A stretch of 38,073 nt of DNA from an uncultured Eubacterium sp. Its GTDB lineage: Bacteria > Bacillota > Clostridia > Lachnospirales > Lachnospiraceae. The position numbers and the translations under genes are program-made. Positions 15,901-21,822 of the stretch are shown here, piece after piece. Position 1 is the first letter of the stretch. Each line of letters opens with the position of its first letter. The stretch covers positions 1 to 38,073 of the forward strand of contig CATLIX010000033.1 in the NCBI GenBank assembly GCA_949959185.1, in the 5' to 3' direction. The notes below the pieces were generated by a model. The model was not told the origin of the DNA. It did not search any database and saw nothing but the letters and a program-made list of their open reading frames with translations.

Positions 15901-16743
15901 CTATACAGACTGCAAACCTGCCAGTTCCCGGACAACTTCTATTGGAAGGTCGGAAAATTTAGCTATTTTATCCATTGAAAATGTTCCATCTTCCAGCATC
16001 CTCTTTGCTGTTTCCATTTTTATTGCATTTTCGGCTTCATATTTCTCACTTTCCACATATGATTTGATTACTTCTTCCTGGTCATACAGTTCCATCAACA
16101 TATCCAGCACCTCCTGTTCTCTGCTTTCCAGATAATCTTTCAGTACATCTCTGTCCTTGCAAATCCGGATGGTTTCTTTTATGGCTTTCCCTGTCCTTCC
16201 ATAAATCTCCACCTGTTCCCTGCACACTCTGGTAAACGACACATACTGATTTATTATATCTCCATCCCGGCCATCGTATATCATCCTGACTTTTACATCC
16301 AGACAAATCTCCTCTCCTCCAAAAAATTCCTCTGAAAAACTAATCTCTTCCGGCCTTTTCTTCCTCTCTCCTGTATAAATCACATATAATTCCGGCCGGG
16401 GGATTTCCAGTTTTCTGCTTTTATATATGTCCTGTCTGGTTTCCCTGAAATATTCCCGGTATGTCTGTACCAGATACATCAAAGCCCTGAATATAATATT
16501 GGGCGTCCATGTGGACTGGCATTCTATCAGAATTAATAACCTTCTTCCTACTCTGAACCCCACATCATTATAGATATCATTTACCAGTACATTGCTGACC
16601 GTAACATCCTTCAGATCATCTTCTGTGGCCTCCGCATCCTCCGGATGAATTGCTCTGTATAACTGTATCAGGTATTTCTTTTCCCTGAACAGAGATGTAA
16701 ATACACTGTCCTTTATCGTGTATTTCGACACTTTCTCATTCAT
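15901..16743 (-). CDS. Rpn-family recombination-promoting nuclease / PD-(D/E)XK putative transposase
   Basis: A 280-aa protein of the Rpn (RpnA/'PD-(D/E)XK nuclease family transposase') group. The nuclease core shows as NDVGFRVGRRLLILIECQST, where D and E-x-Q occupy the family's catalytic positions. The N-terminus KYTIKDSVFTSLFREKKYLI and the C-terminal helices with the AKRMLEDGTFSMDKIAKFS motif are typical. ATG 16743 has GGAAGGG upstream; an in-frame TTG at 16764 is less likely. Relatives are DNA endonucleases that raise RecA-independent recombination and some act in phage defence. A degraded copy lies directly downstream, so this locus has been duplicated. Confidence 0.85.
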   Translation of the reverse strand: MNEKVSKYTIKDSVFTSLFREKKYLIQLYRAIHPEDAEATEDDLKDVTVSNVLVNDIYNDVGFRVGRRLLILIECQSTWTPNIIFRALMYLVQTYREYFRETRQDIYKSRKLEIPRPELYVIYTGERKKRPEEISFSEEFFGGEEICLDVKVRMIYDGRDGDIINQYVSFTRVCREQVEIYGRTGKAIKETIRICKDRDVLKDYLESREQEVLDMLMELYDQEEVIKSYVESEKYEAENAIKMETAKRMLEDGTFSMDKIAKFSDLPIEVVRELAGLQSV

Positions 16744-16872
16744 CTTTTCTTCTTTCCCTTCCAATCATTTCAACTCCCGTACAGTCCTTTTCCTATAACA
16801 ATATTATCATGAATTATTTTCATTTTCAATTTCAATTTCCCGGCCGGATTCAGAATTCCCTCCATTCACAGA
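16744..16872. other. Leader of the Rpn gene, shared with its decayed copy
   Basis: The stretch CATTTCAACTCCCGTACAG and about 50 further bases around 16760-16806 recur with few changes at 15795-15848, upstream of the decayed copy. The duplicated unit therefore included the promoter and leader. AT-rich sequence at 16800-16840 may hold the promoter. Confidence 0.5.
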
Positions 16873-16926
16873 CAAAAACAGAATGAAACAGGAACCCCTC
16901 CCGGCAGGCTCACTATTTCATTCTGT
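16873..16926 (-). terminator. Terminator after the small-peptide/secreted-protein pair
   Basis: On the minus strand ACAGAATGAAA and TTTCATTCTGT (16916-16926 and 16878-16888) form an 11-bp perfect stem around a 27-nt GC-rich loop, followed by TTTTTGTC. This marks the 3' end of the transcript carrying 17098-17523 and 16960-17088. Confidence 0.75.
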
Positions 16927-16959
16927 TCTGTAAAATTACCTTATCCTGTTCTGAAATAA

Positions 16960-17088
16960 TCAGAAAACTTTTCCATCCAGCAATATTGCCAGATAATTCA
17001 AAAGTATAATTCCGAAAAAGTTAATCAGTATGATTCCCATCCCTTTTAACAGGTCTTTTACGGTCTCTTCGATTTCCCCCTTCATCAT
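16960..17088 (-). CDS. 42-aa single-span membrane peptide
   Basis: A small ORF from ATG 17088 to TGA 16960, behind AGGGGGAAG at good spacing, with a second ATG as codon 2. The peptide starts MMKGEIEETVKDLLKGMG, an amphipathic acidic helix, and continues as an uninterrupted hydrophobic stretch of ~20 residues (IILINFFGIILLNYLAILL) with a short DGKVF tail. It starts 9 nt after the stop of a secreted-protein gene and is followed by a strong terminator, which supports real translation. I do not know the family. It may be a membrane partner of the secreted protein or a regulatory or signalling peptide; toxin-like activity is possible but unsupported. Confidence 0.6.
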   Translation of the reverse strand: MMKGEIEETVKDLLKGMGIILINFFGIILLNYLAILLDGKVF

Positions 17089-17097
17089 TCTTCCCCC

Positions 17098-17523
17098 TTA
17101 ATATGTTTTAGAAACGCTGCTGCAGGATACTTCTTCTCCGCCTACGGTGAAGATAGCATATACGCGATAGGTTCCTCTGGTACTTAACGTAAAAGTTTTA
17201 TTCATAATTTTCCCCCCGGCATTCGCTGATTCCACCCAGGAAGATACCGTATGCCAGGAACTGCCTTCCTTCCGCTGCAGACGCATAACCACATTGATAA
17301 AGCATACTTTTTTTGCCGCAACTTCTGCATTACAATAGGCTGTATTTCCCTCAATTTTTAACCCGGCGCTGATTTTTGAGGTATTTACATAATAAGGCTG
17401 TGCGATTCCGCCTCCCCCTGCGGCTGTGGGCTGTACACCTGCAGCCCCTGCGGCATAGCTGACCGTGGACAGATTCAGCAGTAAACACAGCACTGCCAAC
17501 ATCATTGATACTTTTCGCTTCAT
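17098..17523 (-). CDS. Small secreted beta-rich protein (possible DUF6147)
   Basis: A 141-aa precursor. A Sec signal peptide covers ~1-25 (MKRKVSMMLAVLCLLLNLST, cleavage after SYA-A), then a Gly/Ala-rich linker. A ~95-residue beta domain follows (NTSKISAGLKIEGNTAYCNA ... GTYRVYAIFTVGGEEVSC) that resembles the DUF6147 group of small secreted proteins in Lachnospiraceae; this name is from memory. Cysteines in TAYCNAEV, KKVCF and EVSCSS could form disulfides. ATG 17523 has AAGGAG. It is followed 9 nt later by a 42-aa membrane peptide. Confidence 0.7.
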   Translation of the reverse strand: MKRKVSMMLAVLCLLLNLSTVSYAAGAAGVQPTAAGGGGIAQPYYVNTSKISAGLKIEGNTAYCNAEVAAKKVCFINVVMRLQRKEGSSWHTVSSWVESANAGGKIMNKTFTLSTRGTYRVYAIFTVGGEEVSCSSVSKTY

Positions 17524-17682
17524 AACATCTCTCCTTCCATTTCTCTTTTGTATAATCTGGTAACAGGCATACTGCTACATTTAATATAACAACCGAGTAT
17601 GGAAAAATATGACACTTTTTGCCCACTTTTTTATATTTATTTTTCCTGCATAAATCTATGCAAAACAATTCATCTTTTCCAT

Positions 17683-18417
17683 TTATGATTCATCTGCAAG
17701 TTCCAGTTTGCCTGCAATTTCTATCAATTCCTGTTTTGAAAAAGGCCCGGACAACACCAAAGTATAAACGCCATTAGAAAGTATCAATGAACCATTTTCT
17801 CCATCTTCTGCATAGTAACCGGTAAATCCACCTACCTCCACATCTTTCAATGGTTCTGTGTCAGATGTAATATTTTCTGGTATTTCATCTCCTTGCCAAG
17901 TTTGTTGGAAGAATAATACATCTTCTTCATCACTACTATAAAATATATGATATCTTTGCAATTTTTCATCAAATTCTTCCATATCTAATGAATACCCTTC
18001 CGGAATCTCCGTCAACTGATACTTCCGAAATGTACCTCTTTCCCCGTCCTCTGCTTCCTCCGGGTTATCTCTCTGAATCTTTACATGGTCGTCATACTGG
18101 TCCACATAGTAATTGCACAGCCATCGTATCACTGGTTCCGTGGCAAATGCAGTTCCGCCAAGTACCATGATAATCAGCAGAATAATTGCTGTTCTCCGCT
18201 TTCTGGAATGAATGGAGCGATACAGACCCATAAGAGAATGGCCTTTTTCGTCTCCGGAACTATCTTTCCCTGTTTTCATTTTCCGTAAAATCCGGTGCAT
18301 CTTCCACCGAAATTTCAGAGAAAACTTATGTTCCGGTATTACCTCCGGACGATTTTCAAATTCTTCTTTTGCAATTTCATCAAATGCCTGTTTTAAGAGC
18401 TTGTCCATATCAGCCAT
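17683..18417 (-). CDS. DUF4367 membrane protein, anti-sigma-like
   Basis: A 244-aa protein. Residues 1-75 are cytoplasmic and charged (LLKQAFDEIAKEEFENRPE), 76-92 form one membrane span (AIILLIIMVLGGTAFAT), and the outer part ends in a DUF4367 domain (~130-240: YQLTEIPEGYSLDMEE, IFYSSDEEDVLFFQQ, GFTGYYAEDGENGSLILSNG). This layout is shared by membrane anti-sigma factors or sensors encoded next to ECF-type sigma genes. The sigma-like gene 18808-19428 is upstream on the same strand, but a terminator lies between them, so they may be separate transcripts. ATG 18417 has AAGGAGG. Confidence 0.82.
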   Translation of the reverse strand: MADMDKLLKQAFDEIAKEEFENRPEVIPEHKFSLKFRWKMHRILRKMKTGKDSSGDEKGHSLMGLYRSIHSRKRRTAIILLIIMVLGGTAFATEPVIRWLCNYYVDQYDDHVKIQRDNPEEAEDGERGTFRKYQLTEIPEGYSLDMEEFDEKLQRYHIFYSSDEEDVLFFQQTWQGDEIPENITSDTEPLKDVEVGGFTGYYAEDGENGSLILSNGVYTLVLSGPFSKQELIEIAGKLELADES

Positions 18418-18572
18418 TTTTCCCCTCCTTAAATGTATGATGGTAGTTTATCTGTTTCTGAATCTATTCTATCATATATTATAATAACAATCCAGAATAT
18501 CCTTTCATGACATATTCTGATAAAATAATCAGAAATGGTAAAATAGTAACATTTAAATTCTGATTTCAGACA

Positions 18573-18606
18573 AAAAGAGGCTCCCAATACCAATGGTATC
18601 GGGAGC
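18573..18606 (-). terminator. Terminator between the sigma-like and DUF4367 genes
   Basis: On the minus strand GCTCCCGATACC pairs fully (one G-T) with GGTATTGGGAGC over a 3-nt loop and is followed by CTCTTTTTG. It should stop transcripts coming from the sigma-like gene. Confidence 0.75.
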
Positions 18607-18763
18607 AAGCTGATATATCAACTGAGGGGAAAGAGTGCTGATATATCGTAGCTATGTATATATAGTATCACTAATATGCGGATTCGTCAAGATGTTGTGT
18701 ATAATTTTTTATAACAGTTCAGCCATAGCCTGTATTCTGTGCGAATCATGCTGGCATGGAGGG

Positions 18764-18797
18764 TCAAATACCCCGTTGCTTGCAGTGGGGTATTTGA
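18764..18797 (-). terminator. 11-bp hairpin after the sigma-like gene
   Basis: TCAAATACCCC (18764-18774) and GGGGTATTTGA (18787-18797) form a perfect stem with a 12-nt loop, 10 nt after the sigma-like stop. It has no T tract, so it may be an mRNA 3' stabiliser or a dispersed repeat rather than a terminator. Confidence 0.45.
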
Positions 18798-18807
18798 TTC
18801 CGGAGAT

Positions 18808-19428
18808 TCAGCAGTTCAGAGGGGCTGTTTTCCGAAAAGAGCTGTTCAGATATCGCCGAAAAGAAAATCTGCGTTTCTTTTCTCTCAGCAATTCCTGTAA
18901 CTGATGGACAATCTGTTCCTTTTCTTCTATGGTAATACACTCTTTTTCATACTCGAAAATGTCTGTATCAATACGGTTCAGCAGCTCATACATATTGCGG
19001 CAGGGGATATTCCGGTTTCTCTTTCCTGTACACTCCGGTTCTTCTCCCACATAGAACCGATAAAACAGTTCCTGTTCCTGTTCATTCAGGCAGCTCAGCA
19101 TCATCTCTTTTTCTTCGAGAATTTCTTTTTCTATCAGCCATGCAATGGTAGCTTCTTTCTGATGAGCGGCCAGATATTCCAGACAGCGGTACCGGGCCAC
19201 AGAGCCAATCCAGTTTTCAAATTCATTTTCCGAATCAAAGCTGTCTATATGATTCCAGACAGAAACAAAAGTATCTGTCAGACATTCCTGCTGCAGGTGA
19301 GGAAGCGTGAACAAATGTTTCCGAATAATGGATATCAGGCGTTCTCCATGTTCCAGAACCAGAAATTCCAATGCTTTTTCATTATGAAGCTGTAGCTGTG
19401 CGATAAAGTTATCTTTTCCTATCCTCAT
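18808..19428 (-). CDS. Sigma-70 family (ECF-like) factor with degenerate region 4
   Basis: A 206-aa protein. Residues ~5-100 match sigma region 2 (LHNEKALEFLVLEHGERLIS, ECLTDTFVSVWNHIDSFDSE, FENWIGSVARYRCLEYLAAH). At ~125-165 the opening of region 4 is visible (CLNEQEQELFYRFYVGEE), but the usual recognition helix is replaced by CTGKRNRNIPCRNMYELLNR, which lacks the normal pattern. The C-terminal ~40 residues are basic (LREKKRRFSFRRYLNS). ATG 19428 has only a weak ribosome site. Neighbouring DUF4367 protein could be its anti-sigma. Either a divergent ECF factor or one losing -35 recognition. Confidence 0.75.
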   Translation of the reverse strand: MRIGKDNFIAQLQLHNEKALEFLVLEHGERLISIIRKHLFTLPHLQQECLTDTFVSVWNHIDSFDSENEFENWIGSVARYRCLEYLAAHQKEATIAWLIEKEILEEKEMMLSCLNEQEQELFYRFYVGEEPECTGKRNRNIPCRNMYELLNRIDTDIFEYEKECITIEEKEQIVHQLQELLREKKRRFSFRRYLNSSFRKTAPLNC

Positions 19429-19634
19429 AAAAACACCTGCCTTTCTGCCATGGAAGGATTCTGTTTCTTATGTTTTAATTCTATCACAATTATTTTCATT
19501 AATTCTTTCTCTAATTCTTAAGTTTTTCTTAAATGATTTTTGGAATTTTCCCCCTGTGCGAGTGCGCATATTATTTTTTATCTTATAGGAAGATACTTTG
19601 ACGATTTAGCGTGAAAAAGTCTTTCCTGTAGAAT

Positions 19635-19665
19635 AAAAAAGAGAACGGTGGCAAGTTCCGCTCTC
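19635..19665 (-). terminator. Terminator after a gene remnant
   Basis: On the minus strand GAGAGCGG and CCGTTCTC (19658-19665 and 19641-19648, one G-T pair) form a stem with a 9-nt loop followed by TTTTTT. It lies 10 nt after the stop of the 34-codon remnant. Confidence 0.7.
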
Positions 19666-19876
19666 TGCTGTTCCTCAGTCCTCCAAATCCTGCTGAATTT
19701 CTTCAATCATTACATCAATCTTCCTGTCCCTCTCCTTTGCGTCCTTTTCGTTTATATCATCTGTTCCTGAATCCTTCAAGCATTTTTAAACTTTTTTATA
19801 AATATACCGGCTGCATATGTAACCTGTTCTGTATTGATATCATCAAATGAAAAAGCTGCAGCCTGTCCGGCCCGCC

Positions 19877-19921
19877 AAAGGAAGCAGTTCCATTCATTCT
19901 GAACGAAACTGCTCCTTTTTT
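19877..19921. terminator. Bidirectional terminator after the metallophosphoesterase gene
   Basis: AAAGGAAGCAGTT (19877-19889) and AACTGCTCCTTTTTT (19907-19921) pair with one bulge, giving a T tract on the plus strand and CCTTT on the minus strand. It lies 13 nt beyond the stop at 19935. Confidence 0.7.
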
Positions 19922-19934
19922 ATCTTCCGGCCGG

Positions 19935-20852
19935 TCAGAACCCTGGCAGCCCGGCCTTTGCTTTGCTGTAATCTGCCAGAGTTTCCGGCCCTTCCAGTAC
20001 GTCCCGGCCAATATAGACCATATTATCTTCCCGCACTTTCATACTCCACTTTACCAGGGAAAGAGCTCCGCGCTCCAGCTCCAGCGCGGTAATACAACGG
20101 GGATGTACACAGCTTCCGTCATTAAAATAATACCCTTCTCCGGGTTTTGGAAATACCGGCCTGTGGGTATGTCCGGCCACCAGCAGGGTCTCATGCTTCT
20201 GTGCCCAGGCTGCCAGCCGCGTTTCGATTCTCTCCATTTTCTGATAGTTTTTGGCCGCGCTGGTGGGATCATTGCCTCCGGCCAGCTCCAGAGGGCGCCA
20301 GAGATACCGCACCAGAAAGCGTGTGAGCTTCCAGAGGGTATCGTTCCACAAGTCTCCCTGATGGCCGTGAACCAGAAATAACTCCATTCCGCTGCAGGCG
20401 TCCTGCAAACGGATGGCTTCATGCACCTTCATGCCGGGAAACAGCGCCACCTCCTCATTTTCAGCTTCACAATAGTAGGAATTGCATTTGTTTTTAAAAT
20501 ACTTTTCTTTCTCTTTCTTCCGGTCATGATTGCCATACAGCATATACATGCGGTTTTCCTGGTAAAATTTCCCCATCATCCAGAACTGATTGCTGTGTAT
20601 CCGCACAATCTCCTGTAAATTACGGTTTTCCCACAGCTCATCACCGTCTCCCAGTTCAATATATATAAATTTTCTGCGGTTATAATACTGCAGCGCCGCA
20701 AAATACAGGTTCTGGTTGGCCTGAAAATTATCTCCCCAGTTCCCCACGCCTCGATGGCAGTCACTCATAAGCACAATACGGCTTCCCATATGGACTGGAA
20801 CGCATAAAGCCTCCCCATAGGCTTTATCCAGCCTTCTGGCGGTACGCTTCAT
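19935..20852 (-). CDS. Metallophosphoesterase (calcineurin-like)
   Basis: A 305-aa enzyme with all metal-binding motifs of the calcineurin-like phosphoesterase fold in order: D31 and H33 in SDCHRG, D69 in GDGDELW, N108-H109 in GNHD, then VHGHQGD and GHTHRP. No signal peptide, so cytoplasmic. The substrate is unknown; UDP-2,3-diacylglucosamine hydrolase-like and general phosphodiesterase members share this pattern. ATG 20852 overlaps the DUF4474 stop by 4 nt (ATGA), so the two are co-translated. A bidirectional terminator follows. Confidence 0.85.
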   Translation of the reverse strand: MKRTARRLDKAYGEALCVPVHMGSRIVLMSDCHRGVGNWGDNFQANQNLYFAALQYYNRRKFIYIELGDGDELWENRNLQEIVRIHSNQFWMMGKFYQENRMYMLYGNHDRKKEKEKYFKNKCNSYYCEAENEEVALFPGMKVHEAIRLQDACSGMELFLVHGHQGDLWNDTLWKLTRFLVRYLWRPLELAGGNDPTSAAKNYQKMERIETRLAAWAQKHETLLVAGHTHRPVFPKPGEGYYFNDGSCVHPRCITALELERGALSLVKWSMKVREDNMVYIGRDVLEGPETLADYSKAKAGLPGF

Positions 20853-21760
20853 AAGCCTTTTTTCTCCCAGGCAATTCTTCCGGTGTTTGTAATCATGGCA
20901 AATATTCGGGGATATGCCAGCATCAGATAATTCAGTTTATCCAGGGTTTTGGTGAAATCCCTGGTTACTCTGTGATACGTGTTGCAGTTATGATGATTCT
21001 GCCACTGAATCAGTCTCCGAAACAGCCTTCCGTAATGAGAATTCCGGGAACTTTCAGGCTGATACATGGAAAATGCCGCCCGCTGGGCCCAGACATGAAT
21101 ATCCTCCGGCTGATAGCCTGCCTGATAACAGCCTTTCAGAAATGCTTCCAGCATTTCATGATTCCGGAATGTAACGGCAACTTTCATCATCAGTTCTCCC
21201 GGCCAGGAAAATTCTCCCAGTTCAAAGCCCGTCAGCCACCAGTGATTTTCCTGTCTCCGGAACACCTGTCTGCCGTTTTTGTAAAGAACCATTTCCATCG
21301 GAAGTTCTTCTTCCTCTGACACGCATTCATAAAATACATCTTCCGGATTCTGCTGGCTGCCCCGTTCCCGTTCCACATAGAGCCCGATTTCCGCTCCGGT
21401 AGTAATTCCGTACTGGCCTTTCCAGCATTCAATCATCCATCGTTTGTTGTCATATTCAAAATAAATGGGCTCACAGTCGATAATCATATTCATAACAGGA
21501 GCCATTTCATCATATATTTTCCCATATCCAAATTTGCGCTGCCAGGCGTCTTTCCTGGAATAAAAAATATCTTTCTGCTGGTCATATACAAAACCAAAAG
21601 GCGCCAGTGCCTGATTAAGTTCCGTGAGTTTTTCATAGTCGCTCCTGGTACATACCAGGCGTTTTGCCTTCTGGCAGCACCGGTATCTGTACCATATCCA
21701 CAGGCATAACAGCAGCAAAACGGCTGTGATAATACCAAAAATAATCCAATTAATATTCAA
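20849..21760 (-). CDS. DUF4474 membrane-anchored protein
   Basis: A 303-aa protein recognised as DUF4474. One N-terminal membrane span (~3-24, IIFGIITAVLLLLCLWIWY) is followed by the conserved domain (LNQALAPFGFVYDQQKDIFY, WQRKFGYGKIYDEMAPVMNM, WMIECWKGQYGITTGAEIGL) and a C-terminal part with LNYLMLAYPRIFA. The domain's function is unknown. The start is TTG 21760 (no ATG fits), with GGAG 4 nt upstream. That ribosome site lies in the 3' arm of the metH-distal hairpin, so translation may depend on unfolding. It is co-translated with the metallophosphoesterase gene. Confidence 0.8.
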   Translation of the reverse strand: MNINWIIFGIITAVLLLLCLWIWYRYRCCQKAKRLVCTRSDYEKLTELNQALAPFGFVYDQQKDIFYSRKDAWQRKFGYGKIYDEMAPVMNMIIDCEPIYFEYDNKRWMIECWKGQYGITTGAEIGLYVERERGSQQNPEDVFYECVSEEEELPMEMVLYKNGRQVFRRQENHWWLTGFELGEFSWPGELMMKVAVTFRNHEMLEAFLKGCYQAGYQPEDIHVWAQRAAFSMYQPESSRNSHYGRLFRRLIQWQNHHNCNTYHRVTRDFTKTLDKLNYLMLAYPRIFAMITNTGRIAWEKKGL

Positions 21761-21815
21761 AACTCTCCAAATCCTTTCTTTTTTTCTAATATATGTCAGA
21801 AAGGTTTGGAGAGTT
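21761..21815 (-). terminator. Long hairpin after metH that overlaps the DUF4474 ribosome site
   Basis: Arms at 21799-21815 and 21761-21778 (AACTCTCCAAA... and ...TTTGGAGAGTT) pair over ~17 bp with one bulge and a 20-nt loop, starting 7 nt after the metH stop. On the minus strand a TTTTG tail follows. GGAG of the next gene lies in the 3' arm and its TTG start touches the stem base. Confidence 0.7.
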
Positions 21816-21822
21816 CTTTTGA

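Larger units (their letters stand above)
18418..18807. other. Intergenic region with terminator, hairpin and repeats
   Basis: No gene is seen in these 390 bp. Inverted repeat CAGAATAT (18493-18500)/ATATTCTG (18512-18519) lies upstream of the DUF4367 gene and may be an operator. The 11-nt GCTGATATATC occurs twice (18609-18619, 18637-18647). A separate strong hairpin is at 18764-18797 and a terminator at 18573-18606. Confidence 0.55.
19429..19934. other. Intergenic region with gene remnant and two terminators
   Basis: No intact gene is seen in ~500 bp. Minus-strand codons 19678-19779 encode a 34-residue charged tail (DDINEKDAKERDRKIDVMIE) ending at TGA 19675 but lacking a credible start; it may be the end of a lost gene. 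AT-rich sequence at 19480-19580 may contain the sigma-like gene's promoter. Terminators are listed separately. Confidence 0.4.
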
